A stretch of DNA of 64,000 nucleotides, from NCBI RefSeq assembly GCF_002362315.1, contig NZ_MTZV01000006.1, forward strand, positions 310,001-374,000, read 5' to 3'. This document shows, in pieces, positions 8,617 to 18,793 of this stretch; position 1 is the first letter of the stretch, and each line of letters starts with the position of its first letter. Both the position numbers and the translations under genes were made by a program. The notes under the pieces are model-generated. The model did no database searches. It was not told the origin of the DNA and saw only the letters and a program-made list of their open reading frames with translations. Source of the DNA: Paraburkholderia acidicola. GTDB lineage: Bacteria > Pseudomonadota > Gammaproteobacteria > Burkholderiales > Burkholderiaceae.

Positions 8617-9558
8617 CTACACGCGTACGGCACGCGATTTTCTCGGCCGTGCCGTACGCGCAGTGTCCGGTTCACCCAGCAACTTCGCGACCCAATCGAC
8701 GAAAATCCGCACCCGCGGCGCCAGATGCCTCCCGTGCGGAAACACTACCGAAAACGGTAGCGGCGGCGCTTTCCATTGCGGCAGCACCTCGACCAGCTCG
8801 CCGGTTTGCAGCAGCGTTTCCATCCCGGCGCGCGGTGCCTGGATCAACCCGAGGCCGGCCACGCAGCAAGCCAGATACGCATGCGCGCTGTTGACCGAGA
8901 TCGCGCTGCGCATCGCAAGGCTACGTGCCTGCCCGTCCTCCTCATACTCCCAATCGAGATCCCGGCCGGTGCGGCTCGAAAAGAAACCGACCGCCTGATG
9001 ATCGGCGAGATCGTCCGGTGTGCGCGGCAATCCGTAACGTTCGATATAGCCACGCGACGCGCAGTTGATCTGCTCGAACGCACCGAGTCTGCGTGCGACG
9101 AGCGTCGTGTCGCGCAGTTCGCCCACCCGCACTGCACAGTCGACGCCATCCGCAATCAGATCGATCATGCGGTCCGTCGCGCTGAGTACGACGCGAATGT
9201 CTGGATACTGCGCGAAAAAGTCCGGTAGAGCGGGGATCACGGTTTGCAGCGCAAGTCGCTCGGGCAGATCGACGCGCACTGAGCCACGTGGGCTCGCTGC
9301 CGCGTCGGCGAACAGCGACTCGGCGTCGTCGAGATCGGCGAGCACCTGCACGCAGCGCAAGTGGTAGGCCGCGCCTTCGGGCGTCAGCGCGACGCGTCGC
9401 GTCGTACGGTGCAATAGTCGCACGCGCAGATGCGTCTCCAGATACTGGATCGCGTTGCTGACTGTCGGCCGCGGCAACTGCAACTGTTCCGCGGCCTTCG
9501 AGAAACTGCCGAGCTGCGCGACTCGCGCGAAGACTCGCATCGCCTGCAGGTGATCCAT
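8617..9558 (-). CDS. LysR-family transcriptional regulator
   Basis: A 313-residue LTTR. Residues 1-60 form the winged helix-turn-helix (MDHLQAMRVFARVAQLGSFS, then KAAEQLQLPRPTVSNAIQYLE). Residues of about 90-295 form the periplasmic-binding-protein-like effector domain, of the CrgA/AaeR-like subgroup. The frame is open upstream to 9729, but GGAG (9570-9567) is eight bases from the ATG at 9558, where the family's N-terminus begins. It is divergent from an aldo-keto reductase gene across 244 bases, the classic layout in which the LTTR controls its neighbour. Its 3' end abuts the decayed antitoxin. Confidence 0.9.
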   Translation of the reverse strand: MDHLQAMRVFARVAQLGSFSKAAEQLQLPRPTVSNAIQYLETHLRVRLLHRTTRRVALTPEGAAYHLRCVQVLADLDDAESLFADAAASPRGSVRVDLPERLALQTVIPALPDFFAQYPDIRVVLSATDRMIDLIADGVDCAVRVGELRDTTLVARRLGAFEQINCASRGYIERYGLPRTPDDLADHQAVGFFSSRTGRDLDWEYEEDGQARSLAMRSAISVNSAHAYLACCVAGLGLIQAPRAGMETLLQTGELVEVLPQWKAPPLPFSVVFPHGRHLAPRVRIFVDWVAKLLGEPDTARTARPRKSRAVRV

Positions 9559-9802
9559 GAGCATGACTCCATGAGCTCGGGTGGGCGCGGCAAGAGCATG
9601 TCGGACGTAACGGGCATAGCGGACGTAGTGGTCCTGAAGCACCGCGACTGTTAACACCCGTCGAACAGACTGATCGAACACCGCGTATTTATCGATTGAC
9701 GCCGCGTACGCAGAATAGCGTTCATGCACATGGGCCGTTCAGCGCGAACCGCATTATCGGTCCGGATGTGCGCCCGTTCGAAAACATTCTGGAGCTGACA
9801 CC

Positions 9803-10804
9803 ATGAACACCCGCCAACTCGGTCACCAGGGCCCGCACGTTTCTGCCATCGGTCTCGGCTGCATGGGCATGTCCGATTTCTACGGTCCCGCCGATCGCGA
9901 AGAAAGCATCGCCACGATACACGCCGCGCTCGACGCCGGCATCACTTTGCTCGATACCGGCGATTTCTACGGCATGGGCGACAACGAAATGCTGATCCGC
10001 GATGCATTGCGCGGCCGGCAGCGCGAGAACGTGCAGGTGAGCGTGAAGTTCGGCGCGCTTCGCGATCCATCCAACGGCTGGGCCGGCAACGACACGCGGC
10101 CGGTAGCAATCCGCAACTTCCTTGCCTACACGCTGCGCCGCCTCGGCACCGACTATGTCGATGTCTATCGGCCGGCGCGGCTCGATCCGTCGGTTCCAAT
10201 CGAAGACACGGTCGGCGCCATCGCCGATCTGGTCAAAGAGGGCTACGTACGGCAGATCGGTCTGTCGGAGGTAGGCGCTGCGACGTTGCGGCGTGCCCAG
10301 GCCGTCGCACCGATCGGCGATTTACAGATCGAATACTCGCTGATGTCGCGCGGCATCGAAGCGGAGATCCTGCCGACCTGCCGCGAACTCGGCATCGGCG
10401 TGACGGCTTACGGTGTGCTGTCGCGTGGACTGCTCGGTGGACAGTGGTCGAAAGCACGCGGCGAGCAGCGCGATTTCCGCAGCGTAAGCCCGCGTTTTCA
10501 GGGCGAAAATCTCGACCGCAACCTCGCGCTAGTTGAAACGCTGCGCGCAATCGCAGAGACGCGTCATAGCAATCCGGCACAACTCGCGATCGCATGGGCG
10601 CTATCGCGCGGCGACGATATCGTGCCGCTGGTCGGCGCACGTCGCCGGACTCAGTTGACCGATGCACTCGCCGCAGCGAGCCTGCAACTCGACGCCGACG
10701 AACTCGCGCGCATCGAAGCAGCCATTCCGCCGCAAGCGGTGGCCGGCGCGCGCTACAACGAAGTGCATCTGTCGCACCTCGATAGCGAGGGCAGTGCGCA
10801 CTGA
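9803..10804 (+). CDS. aldo/keto reductase
   Basis: A 333-residue NADPH-dependent aldo-keto reductase with a TIM-barrel fold. The catalytic residues D51 (LLDTGDFYG), Y56 and K82 (VSVKFG) are present. The fourth tetrad residue, His in most families (YQLHR), is Ala125 here (VYRPARLDP), a variant seen in one bacterial AKR subgroup. The C-terminal cofactor-binding part (NPAQLAIAWALSRGDDIVPL, then VGARRRTQL) is normal. A GGAG-type site precedes the ATG. It probably reduces small aldehydes or ketones. The divergent LysR gene is its likely regulator. Confidence 0.9.
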   Translation: MNTRQLGHQGPHVSAIGLGCMGMSDFYGPADREESIATIHAALDAGITLLDTGDFYGMGDNEMLIRDALRGRQRENVQVSVKFGALRDPSNGWAGNDTRPVAIRNFLAYTLRRLGTDYVDVYRPARLDPSVPIEDTVGAIADLVKEGYVRQIGLSEVGAATLRRAQAVAPIGDLQIEYSLMSRGIEAEILPTCRELGIGVTAYGVLSRGLLGGQWSKARGEQRDFRSVSPRFQGENLDRNLALVETLRAIAETRHSNPAQLAIAWALSRGDDIVPLVGARRRTQLTDALAAASLQLDADELARIEAAIPPQAVAGARYNEVHLSHLDSEGSAH

Positions 10805-10922
10805 ATGCACGTCGTGTGCACTCTCCCGGGATCGATCTGGCCGCTGCGTGGTCGTAGTACCCGCATCAACCGTACTATCGGGATGCAGATCCGCTGCGTT
10901 CCTTTCCCGGAGAACGACGTTC

Positions 10923-11339
10923 ATGACCAATCGCGCGAACCAGATCCTTCCGCATCATCGCTTTGCCCCGTCGCTTGCTGCACCGCTCGCGTGTATTCAA
11001 GGCACGATCAGCCGCGTGTTCACGAGCCCGGAGAACCACCATGGCGCGAACCATCAGCAGTTCATCGTGACGATCGACAAGGTGGTGAAGTTCGACGGCG
11101 GTACCCAGAATCTCGTTGGTACCGAAGTTTTCCTCGCGGTGCGTTTCGGCGACAGCGAAGGGCTGGCTCATGAAATTCCTGGTCTGCAGGCGGGGCAGCC
11201 CATCGAGGCGCAAGGCGAGTACATCGCCGAGGCCAGCGCCTATCCCACCGAAGACAACGACAACCCGGTGCTGGCCGTGCTGCATTTCACGCATCATCCG
11301 GTGGGTTATGTGCTGTATCAGGGGCAGTACTACAGCTGA
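10923..11339 (+). CDS. DUF3465-like small protein
   Basis: A 138-residue protein. The middle reads GTISRVFTSPENHHGANHQQ, then FIVTID, then EIPGLQAGQPIEAQGEY and LHFTHHPVGYVLYQGQYY. That order (HQ-F-V near the start, GEY, then a THH segment) matches the DUF3465 pattern, an OB-like beta-barrel of unknown role. GGAG at 10909-10912 supports the ATG at 10923 over longer in-frame options. There is no signal peptide, so a cytoplasmic location is likely. No neighbour suggests a pathway. Confidence 0.65.
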   Translation: MTNRANQILPHHRFAPSLAAPLACIQGTISRVFTSPENHHGANHQQFIVTIDKVVKFDGGTQNLVGTEVFLAVRFGDSEGLAHEIPGLQAGQPIEAQGEYIAEASAYPTEDNDNPVLAVLHFTHHPVGYVLYQGQYYS

Positions 11340-11669
11340 TCTGCGTTTTTCTTTTCCTCCATCAAGTTCGTTCGCCGGGTTGCGCCGTCAGGAAACTGGC
11401 GGTGCGCCCGCGTCTGCGTTCGCGCTGAACACCAGACGTAAACATTTGTATCAGTTTGTGTTTCCTGCCCAGGTTTTTGTGACGCGCATTTTACAATGGC
11501 GCCCTGAAGGTTGAATGCCAGTCCGACCCCGTTTAGAGACGAACGAGGTGCTTTGCGCGCTTTTGCGTGCCGAAGTCGACTGGATGCATGATCGGGACCG
11601 GTTGCGGCTGCCGCGAGGCGGGCTCTCCGCAGGAAGCATCGGTCCCGGCGAATCGAGCAGGAGTCGAAC
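11340..11669. other. intergenic region before the NlpD-like gene
   Basis: 330 bases, AT-richer around 11440-11480. It presumably holds the promoter of the following gene. I see no gene, strong hairpin or repeat. Confidence 0.4.
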
Positions 11670-12584
11670 ATGTTGGGAAGTCGCTTCGACATCACGAAGA
11701 TCGGTCTCGCGAGCCTTGGGCTCGCGATCGTAGTGAGTGGGTGTACGAACGTTGCACAGCAGAACCCGCCGACAATGGGCGCTACGCCGGTGGCGTCGGC
11801 GTCTACGGCAGTTGCGTCGGGCACCGCGGTGCCGACAGTGGCGGCCAGCCAGCCGGCAGCTACGCCGGCGCCAGCGCAGTTCTACGAGGTCCAGCGCGGC
11901 GATACGCTGAGCCGCATTGCGCAAGATCACAATTGCAGCGTGGCCGATCTACAGACGTGGAATGGCCTGAAGCGCGCGGGTCGTCTGAAGGCCGGGCAGA
12001 CCTTGCGTCTGTCGCCGCCCGATGCGGAGAGCGCCGATGCTTCTTCGCAAACGGCGAAGCCTGCGAACGTACAGCGGGCCTCGAGTGCTGTAACTGCAAG
12101 CCCGTCGACCACGCCGAGCACCAATGCAACAGATACGACGCCGGATACCTCCGCCGCCCCCGATCCGGCAGTCAAACGTCAGGTGATGGCACAGACCGCA
12201 CGTCACGCAAACCGTGTCACGTTGGCGTGGCCTGCGCAGGGCAAGGTCGTCGAGTCGTTCCAGCCTGGCGAAACGCGCGGCATCGAGATCAGCGGCAAGC
12301 CTGGCGATCCGATACGCGCGGCTGCGAGCGGCAAGGTCATGTATGCCGGCACCGGGCTCAACGAATACGGCAGCCTGATCATCGTCCAGCACAACAAGGA
12401 TTTTCTGACGGCTTACTCGCATAACCGCAAGCTGCTCGTGAAGACCGGCGATTTCGTGCAGCAAGGGCAGCAGATCGCGGAGATGGGCGACGAAAACAAT
12501 TCGCGTGTTGCGTTGCTGTTCGAAGTGCGACGCGACGGCAAGCCGGTCGATCCGATGCCGTATCTGCCGGGGAAGCAAGGTTGA
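11670..12584 (+). CDS. nlpD: NlpD-like LysM/M23 lipoprotein (amidase activator type)
   Basis: A 304-residue lipoprotein with lipobox VVSGC (C25), a Thr/Ala/Pro linker, a LysM domain at about 70-115 (FYEVQRGDTLSRIAQDHNCS) and a C-terminal M23/LytM domain at about 180-300. The zinc site is degenerate: the usual HRGID is TRGIE, and the LHFE of active enzymes is LLFEVR. Such inactive LytM proteins (NlpD, EnvC) do not cut peptidoglycan but activate cell-wall amidases at the septum. The symbol is by family resemblance: the usual surE-pcm-nlpD-rpoS neighbourhood is absent, so this may be a second paralogue. Confidence 0.8.
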   Translation: MLGSRFDITKIGLASLGLAIVVSGCTNVAQQNPPTMGATPVASASTAVASGTAVPTVAASQPAATPAPAQFYEVQRGDTLSRIAQDHNCSVADLQTWNGLKRAGRLKAGQTLRLSPPDAESADASSQTAKPANVQRASSAVTASPSTTPSTNATDTTPDTSAAPDPAVKRQVMAQTARHANRVTLAWPAQGKVVESFQPGETRGIEISGKPGDPIRAAASGKVMYAGTGLNEYGSLIIVQHNKDFLTAYSHNRKLLVKTGDFVQQGQQIAEMGDENNSRVALLFEVRRDGKPVDPMPYLPGKQG

Positions 12585-12604
12585 GCTAGATTTCAGCTCC
12601 GCAT

Positions 12605-12648
12605 AAAGCACTAACCGCGGCGTTTGAGTCGCCGGGGCTAGTGCTTTT
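12605..12648. terminator. bidirectional terminator between nlpD-like gene and prpF
   Basis: AAAGCACTA (12605-12613) pairs with TAGTGCTTT (12639-12647), with an inner CGGCG/CGCCG stem. TTTTCT follows on the plus strand, and the minus-strand exit reads TTTAT. It sits between convergent genes and should serve both. Confidence 0.85.
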
Positions 12649-12663
12649 CTACATGCGTGGAAT

Positions 12664-13854
12664 CTAGAACGTATCGCCGGGAACCCGTACCCAGCCTTCC
12701 ATCAACACGCGCGCGCTGCGGCTCATGATGGCTTTCTTCACGACCCATTCGCCGTCTACCTGGCTGGCCTCGGCACCGACACGCAGCGTGCCCGACGGAT
12801 GCCCGAAGCGCACCGCCTGGCGTTCACCGCCACCGGCTGCGAGATTCACGAGCGTGCCCGGAATCGCGGCTGCGGTGCCGATGGCCACCGCAGCGGTGCC
12901 CATCATCGCGTGATGCAGTTTGCCCATCGACATCGCGCGCACCAGCAAGTCGACATCCGCAGCGGCGACCTGTTTGCCGCTGGAGGCCACATATCCGGCA
13001 GGCCGCGCAACGAACGCGACCTTAGGCGTATGCTGCCGCGTCGCGATTTCATCGATATGCTTGATCAGGCCCATGCGCACCGCGCCGTGCGCGCGAATCG
13101 TCTCGAACTTCGCCAGCGCCTTGTCGTCGCTATTGATCGCGTCCTGCAGTTCGGTGCCCTTATAACCAATCGCTTCAGCGTCGACGAAAATCGTCGGAAT
13201 ACCTGCGTTGATCATGGTGGCCTTCAACGTACCGACGCCCGGTACATCGAGGTCGTCGATCAGATTGCCGGTGGGGAACATCGAGCCGCCCACGCCGTCT
13301 TCTTCGGCGGCGGGATCGAGGAACTCGAGTTGCACTTCGGCGGCGGGGAAGGTCACGCCGTCCAGTTCGAAGCTGCCGGTTTCCTGCACCGCGCCATCGG
13401 TGATGGGCACGTGACCGATGATGGTCTTGCCGATATTGGCCTGCCAGATCCGCACGATGGCTACACCGTTGTGCGGAACACGGCTTGGGTCGACGAGCCC
13501 GGCGCTGATGGCGAACGGTCCCACCGCGGCGGACAAGTTGCCGCAATTACCGCTCCAGTCGACAAACGCCTTATCGATGGATACCTGGCCGAACAGGTAG
13601 TCGACGTCGTGATCGGGCTTGCTGCTCTTCGAAATGATGACGGTCTTGCTCGTGCTAGACGTCGCGCCACCCATGCCGTCGATCTGTTTGCCGTACGGGT
13701 CCGGACTACCGATCACACGCAACAGCAACGCATCGCGTGCGGCGCCCGGTGTCCGGGCAGCTTCGGGCAAATCCTGCAGACGGAAAAACACGCCTTTGCT
13801 GGTGCCGCCACGCATGTAGGTGGCGGGAATCTTGATCTGCGGTACGTGTGCCAT
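12664..13854 (-). CDS. prpF: 2-methylaconitate cis-trans isomerase PrpF
   Basis: A 396-residue PrpF. The N-terminus (IPATYMRGGTSKGVFFR) and the later DGMGGATSSTSKT and SGNCGNLSAAVGPFA segments are diagnostic of this diaminopimelate-epimerase-like fold. In the variant methylcitrate cycle AcnD makes 2-methyl-trans-aconitate, and PrpF isomerises it to the cis form used by aconitase. It lies 105 bases downstream of acnD on the same strand, as the last gene of the prp cluster before the shared terminator. Length is as expected. Confidence 0.95.
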   Translation of the reverse strand: MAHVPQIKIPATYMRGGTSKGVFFRLQDLPEAARTPGAARDALLLRVIGSPDPYGKQIDGMGGATSSTSKTVIISKSSKPDHDVDYLFGQVSIDKAFVDWSGNCGNLSAAVGPFAISAGLVDPSRVPHNGVAIVRIWQANIGKTIIGHVPITDGAVQETGSFELDGVTFPAAEVQLEFLDPAAEEDGVGGSMFPTGNLIDDLDVPGVGTLKATMINAGIPTIFVDAEAIGYKGTELQDAINSDDKALAKFETIRAHGAVRMGLIKHIDEIATRQHTPKVAFVARPAGYVASSGKQVAAADVDLLVRAMSMGKLHHAMMGTAAVAIGTAAAIPGTLVNLAAGGGERQAVRFGHPSGTLRVGAEASQVDGEWVVKKAIMSRSARVLMEGWVRVPGDTF

Positions 13855-13959
13855 GGCGTAGTTCTGTCCTGTTAAGACGCGGGCGAAGCGTCACCGCATC
13901 GCCCGCGTATCAAGCCCGGCGCGCAGCACAACACTGCTGTACGCCGTTGTTTCTCTCCA

Positions 13960-16557
13960 TCAAGCCGCTGCTTTCGACGACTCAAGAAAGTCCTGCGCAA
14001 AGCGCTGCAGCACGCCGCCTGCTTCGTAGATCGACACTTCTTCCGCGGTATCGAGACGGCAGGTTACCGGTACTTCGACGCGCTCGCCGTTCTTGCGATG
14101 GATCACCAGCGTGAGATCGGTGCGCGGTTTGCGCTCGCCGGTGACATCGAACGTCTCGCTGCCGTCGATGCCGAGCGTCAGACGGTTCACGCCCGGCTTG
14201 AACTCCAGCGGCAACACGCCCATGCCGACCAGATTGGTACGGTGGATGCGCTCGAACCCTTCAGCGACGATCGCTTCAGCACCAGCCAGACGTACGCCTT
14301 TAGCGGCCCAGTCGCGCGACGAGCCCTGGCCGTAGTCGGCCCCCGCGATCACGATCAGCGGTTGCTTGCGTTCCATGTAGGTTTCGATCGCTTCCCACAT
14401 GCGCGTGACCTTGCCTTCAGGTTCGATGCGAGCAAGCGAACCGGCCTTCACCTTGCCGTCTTCGAGCACCATCTCGTTCTTCAACGTGGGGTTGGCGAAG
14501 GTGGCGCGCTGCGCAGTCAGGTGGTCGCCGCGGTGCGTCGCGTACGAGTTGAAGTCTTCCTCCGGCAAACCCATTTTCGCCAGATACTCGCCCGATGCGC
14601 TATCGGGCAGGATCGCGTTGGAAGGCGACAGGTGATCGGTGGTGATGTTGTCGCCGAGCACGGCGAGCGCACGCATGCCCGCGAGCGTGCGCTCGCTGGC
14701 GAGCGCACCTTCCCAATACGGCGGGCGGCGGATGTAGGTGCTCATCGGGCGCCAGTCGTACAGCGGATCGGCGCGTTCGCCGGTGTCGGCGGTGACGGCA
14801 AACATCGGCTCGTACACCTTGCGGAACTGCTCCGGCTTCACGCTCGAAGCAACGATCGCGTCGATCTCTTCGTCGGATGGCCAGATGTCCTTGAGCATCA
14901 CCGGATTTCCGGCGGCGTCGGTGCCCAGCACATCTTTCTCGATGTCGAAGCGGATCGTGCCGGCAATCGCATACGCGACTACCAGCGGCGGCGAGGCGAG
15001 GAAAGCCTGCCTGGCATACGGATGAATCCGGCCGTCGAAGTTACGGTTGCCGGACAGCACGGCAGTCGCGTACAGATCGCGCTCGACGATTTCTTTCTGG
15101 ATTACCGGGGCCAGCGCGCCGGACATGCCGTTGCACGACGTGCACGCATAAGCGACCACGCCGAAGCCGAGCTGCTCCAGTTCCGGCAGCAGCTTCGCTT
15201 CTTCGAGGTAAAGCGTGACCGCTTTCGATCCCGGCGCAAGCGAACTCTTGACCCACGGCTTGCGCGTCAGACCGCGTTGATTGGCATTGCGCGCGAGCAG
15301 TGCCGCGGCAATCATGTTGCGCGGGTTGTTGGTGTTCGTGCAGCTCGTGATTGCTGCAATGATCACTGCGCCGTCGGGCATCAGCCCCGGCTCGTTCTCC
15401 ACCTTACCGCTGATCCCGCGTGCGGCCAGCTCAGACACCGGCAACCGGCGATGCGGATTCGACGGACCGGCGAGCGTACGAACCACCGTCGATAGATCGA
15501 ACTTCAACACGCGTTCGTATTGCGCAGTCTTCAGGCTGTCGGCCCACAGGCCGGTTTCCTTCGCGTACGTTTCCACGAGTTTGACGAGTTCGTCGTCGCG
15601 GCCCGTGAGCTTGAGGTACTTGATCGTCTGCTCGTCGATGTAGAACATCGCGGCCGTCGCGCCGAATTCGGGCGCCATGTTAGCGATCGTGGCGCGATCG
15701 CCGAGCGTGAGGTTTGCCGTGCCTTCGCCGTAAAACTCGAGATACGCACCGACCACTTTTTCCTTACGCAGGAATTCGGTCAGCGACAACACGGTGTCCG
15801 TCGCCGTGATTCCTGGACCCGGCTTGCCGGTCAGTTCCACACCGACGATATCCGGCAGACGCATATACGAAGCACGTCCCAGCATCACGCTTTCCGCTTC
15901 GAGGCCACCCACGCCGATGGCGATCACGCCGAGCGCATCGACCATCGGTGTATGCGAATCGGTGCCGACCAGCGTATCGGGAAACGCCACGCCGTCTTTC
16001 ACCTGCACGACCGGGCTCATCCGCTCGAGGTTGATCTGGTGCAGGATGCCGTTGCCCGGCGGAATCACGTCGACGTTCTTGAACGCCTTCTTGGTCCAGT
16101 TGATGAAGTCGAAGCGGTCTTCGTTGCGTCGGTCCTCAATAGCGCGGTTCTTGTCGAACGCGTCGGGATCGAAGCCACCGCACTCGACCGCGAGCGAGTG
16201 GTCCACCACCAGTTGGGTCGGCACGACCGGGTTGACTCGCGCCGGGTCGCCACCCTGTGCAGCAATCGCATCGCGCAGGCCGGCGAGGTCGACGAGCGCG
16301 GTCTGGCCGAGGATGTCGTGGCAGACCACGCGTGCCGGGAACCACGGAAAGTCGAGATCGCGCTTGCGTTCGATGATCTGCCTGAGCGATGCATCGAGCG
16401 ATGCCGGGTCGCAACGGCGCACGAGGTTTTCGGCGAGTACGCGCGAGGTGTACGGCAGCATGTCGTACGCGCCCGGCTGGAGCGCCTCGACCGCGGCGCG
16501 CGTGTCGAAGAAGTCCAGCTTGGCGCCTGGCAGGGGTTTGCGGTTTGCAGTGTTCAT
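13960..16557 (-). CDS. acnD: Fe/S-dependent 2-methylisocitrate dehydratase AcnD
   Basis: An 865-residue aconitase-superfamily enzyme that dehydrates 2-methylcitrate. The three 4Fe-4S cluster cysteines are in SCTNTNNPRN and ACTSCNGMSG. The C-terminal swivel domain carries GSSRDWAAKG. The gene starts MNTANRKPLPGAKLDFF, matching the AcnD N-terminus. In-frame ATGs at 16596 and 16635 would add residues without family support. Pairing with prpF identifies it as AcnD rather than a housekeeping AcnA. It sits between prpC (109-base gap) and prpF. Confidence 0.95.
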   Translation of the reverse strand: MNTANRKPLPGAKLDFFDTRAAVEALQPGAYDMLPYTSRVLAENLVRRCDPASLDASLRQIIERKRDLDFPWFPARVVCHDILGQTALVDLAGLRDAIAAQGGDPARVNPVVPTQLVVDHSLAVECGGFDPDAFDKNRAIEDRRNEDRFDFINWTKKAFKNVDVIPPGNGILHQINLERMSPVVQVKDGVAFPDTLVGTDSHTPMVDALGVIAIGVGGLEAESVMLGRASYMRLPDIVGVELTGKPGPGITATDTVLSLTEFLRKEKVVGAYLEFYGEGTANLTLGDRATIANMAPEFGATAAMFYIDEQTIKYLKLTGRDDELVKLVETYAKETGLWADSLKTAQYERVLKFDLSTVVRTLAGPSNPHRRLPVSELAARGISGKVENEPGLMPDGAVIIAAITSCTNTNNPRNMIAAALLARNANQRGLTRKPWVKSSLAPGSKAVTLYLEEAKLLPELEQLGFGVVAYACTSCNGMSGALAPVIQKEIVERDLYATAVLSGNRNFDGRIHPYARQAFLASPPLVVAYAIAGTIRFDIEKDVLGTDAAGNPVMLKDIWPSDEEIDAIVASSVKPEQFRKVYEPMFAVTADTGERADPLYDWRPMSTYIRRPPYWEGALASERTLAGMRALAVLGDNITTDHLSPSNAILPDSASGEYLAKMGLPEEDFNSYATHRGDHLTAQRATFANPTLKNEMVLEDGKVKAGSLARIEPEGKVTRMWEAIETYMERKQPLIVIAGADYGQGSSRDWAAKGVRLAGAEAIVAEGFERIHRTNLVGMGVLPLEFKPGVNRLTLGIDGSETFDVTGERKPRTDLTLVIHRKNGERVEVPVTCRLDTAEEVSIYEAGGVLQRFAQDFLESSKAAA

Positions 16558-16665
16558 ACCGTGGGGAATAAGAATGTGGTGCTCAGTGCTCTGCATGGGG
16601 GCGTCTTGCCGGACATCGCAGGACGTCAGCGGCAATTATCCCCCTTTCCCGATCAGCGCTTCACA

Positions 16666-17832
16666 TCAACGTTTCGCGCGCGGCACGAATTTCAGGTTCT
16701 CCGGGCCGGTGTAATTTGCACTGGGCCGGATGATCTTGTTGTCGATGCGCTGCTCGATGATGTGCGCGCTCCAGCCGGCCGTGCGCGCGATCACGAACAG
16801 CGGCGTGAACATCGCCGTCGGCACGCCCATCATGTGGTACGACACCGCGCTGAACCAGTCAAGATTCGGGAACATCTTCTTGACATCCCACATCACGCTC
16901 TCGAGCCGCTCCGCGATATCGAACAGCTTCAGGTTCGAGGCTTCCTTCGACAGCTTGCGCGCCACTTCCTTGATCACCTTGTTGCGCGGATCGGAGATCG
17001 TGTACACCGGGTGACCGAAGCCGATCACGACTTCCTTGTTCTCGACGCGTTTGCGGATGTCGGCTTCTGCCTCGTCGGGGTTGGTGTAGCGCGATTGAAT
17101 TTCGAAAGCGACTTCGTTTGCACCGCCGTGCTTCGGCCCGCGCAGCGCACCGATTGCACCGGTAATCGCCGAATACAGGTCCGAACCCGTGCCAGCGATT
17201 ACGCGGCCGGTGAAGGTCGACGCGTTGAACTCATGCTCCGCGTACAGATTCAGCGACACATGCATCGCATCGACCCACGACTTCGACGGCGCAACGCCGT
17301 GCAGCAGATGCAGGAAGTGACCACCGATCGAATCGTCGTCGGTCTCGACCTCGATGCGCTTGCCGTTATGCGAGTAGTGATACCAGTACAGCAGCATCGA
17401 CCCAAACGACGCCATCAGGCGGTCGGCGATATCGCGTGCGCCAGGCAGGTTGTGGTCGTCCTTCTCGGGCAAGACGGTACCGAGCACCGATGCGCCGGTG
17501 CGCATCACGTCCATCGGATGAGCCGAGGCGGGGATCCATTCGAGCGCGGCCTTCAGGTTCGCGGGCAGGCCGCGCAATGCCTTGAGCTTCGTCTTGTAGG
17601 CGGCGAGTTCGGCGGTATTCGGCAGCTTCTCGTGTACCAGCAGATAAGCGATTTCCTCGAATTCGCACGCACCGGCGATGTCGAGAATGTCGTAGCCGCG
17701 GTAGTGCAAATCGTTGCCCGTACGCCCGACCGTGCACAGAGCCGTGTTTCCTGCCGTTACGCCCGAGAGCGCGACGGATTTCTTCGGTTTGAACGCACCT
17801 GCGTTCGGGGTGCTGTTGTCTGCTTCGCTCAT
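16666..17832 (-). CDS. prpC: 2-methylcitrate synthase PrpC
   Basis: A 388-residue type II-like citrate synthase that condenses propionyl-CoA with oxaloacetate. Active-site segments are present: the His of [11 protein letters not shown], the second His of GFGHPVYT, and the Asp/Arg-containing C-terminal part. The family N-terminus ([20 protein letters not shown]) clearly separates it from GltA. It starts 33 bases after prpB ends, so the two are cotranscribed from the sigma-54 promoter upstream of prpB. Confidence 0.95.
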   Translation of the reverse strand: MSEADNSTPNAGAFKPKKSVALSGVTAGNTALCTVGRTGNDLHYRGYDILDIAGACEFEEIAYLLVHEKLPNTAELAAYKTKLKALRGLPANLKAALEWIPASAHPMDVMRTGASVLGTVLPEKDDHNLPGARDIADRLMASFGSMLLYWYHYSHNGKRIEVETDDDSIGGHFLHLLHGVAPSKSWVDAMHVSLNLYAEHEFNASTFTGRVIAGTGSDLYSAITGAIGALRGPKHGGANEVAFEIQSRYTNPDEAEADIRKRVENKEVVIGFGHPVYTISDPRNKVIKEVARKLSKEASNLKLFDIAERLESVMWDVKKMFPNLDWFSAVSYHMMGVPTAMFTPLFVIARTAGWSAHIIEQRIDNKIIRPSANYTGPENLKFVPRAKR

Positions 17833-17865
17833 CGTATTTCTCCGGCGGCGTTCGTTACAGTGAGA

Positions 17866-18762
17866 TTACTTTTGTGCGGCAAACAGCGCGTCGAGTTTGT
17901 CCTCGTACGTGTGATAGCCGAGGTAGCGATAGAGATCGGCGCGTGTCTGCATCGTAGCGACGGCGGCTTTCTGCGTGCCGTCACGCATCACCGTCTCGTA
18001 GAAGTTCAGCGCCGCGGCGTTCATCGCGCGGTAGGCGCCGCAGCAGTACAACGCGATGTCGACGTTCGCTTCGCGCAACTCGGTCGTCGTGAAGAACGGT
18101 GTCGAACCGAACTCCGTCAGGTTGGCGAGGATCGGTACTTTTACCGCGGCCTTGAAGCGGCGGTAGTCGTCGAGCGTGCGCATCGCTTCCGGGAAAATCA
18201 TGTCAGCGCCAGCCTCGACATACGCGATGGCGCGCTCGATCGCGGCGTCGATGCCTTCGGCGTCGGCGGCGTCCGTGCGGGCCATGATCACGAAATGATC
18301 GTCGGTGCGCGCATCGACGGCCGCCTTCACGCGGTCGACCATCTCCGCAGTCGGCACGCATTCCTTGCCCGGCCGGTGGCCGCAGCGTTTCTGACCGACC
18401 TGATCCTCGAGATGCACCGCTGCAACACCTGCCTTGATGAACGAGCGGACCGTGCGCGCGATATTGAAGGCGCCGCCCCAGCCGGTGTCGATGTCGACGA
18501 GCAGGGGCAGGTTAGTCGCATCGGTGATGCGGCGCGCGTCGGTCAGGACGTCGTCCATTGTGCTGATGCCGAGATCGGGCACGCCGAGCGAATTCGCCGC
18601 TACGCCGCCGCCCGACAGATAAACGGCCTTGAAGCCGACCGCTTCGGCCATTTTCGCTGCGTAGGCCGTGACGGTGCCGACTACCTGCAACGGTTGCCCT
18701 GCGGCGACTGCCGCGCGGAACTGCGCGCCGGCGCTGGCCGGAGTTCGATGTGCTGTGCTCAT
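17866..18762 (-). CDS. prpB: 2-methylisocitrate lyase PrpB
   Basis: A 298-residue isocitrate-lyase-superfamily enzyme that splits 2-methylisocitrate into pyruvate and succinate. The catalytic loop [10 protein letters not shown] has the active Cys at 127. Metal-binding acids are in [11 protein letters not shown] and HLEDQ. A textbook AGGAGG site is five to six bases before the ATG at 18762, ruling out the longer frame open to 18882. It is the first gene of prpBC-acnD-prpF. Confidence 0.96.
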   Translation of the reverse strand: MSTAHRTPASAGAQFRAAVAAGQPLQVVGTVTAYAAKMAEAVGFKAVYLSGGGVAANSLGVPDLGISTMDDVLTDARRITDATNLPLLVDIDTGWGGAFNIARTVRSFIKAGVAAVHLEDQVGQKRCGHRPGKECVPTAEMVDRVKAAVDARTDDHFVIMARTDAADAEGIDAAIERAIAYVEAGADMIFPEAMRTLDDYRRFKAAVKVPILANLTEFGSTPFFTTTELREANVDIALYCCGAYRAMNAAALNFYETVMRDGTQKAAVATMQTRADLYRYLGYHTYEDKLDALFAAQK

Positions 18763-18793
18763 GAAGCCTCCTGATAACAATGGCGTCGTGTTG

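Noticed and set aside
15520-18774. A 1,084-codon open frame on the plus strand opposite acnD, prpC and prpB
   Set aside because: It is the complement of three well-recognised genes in a GC-rich genome; its sequence is Arg/His/Asp-rich without domains, as expected for an antisense shadow.
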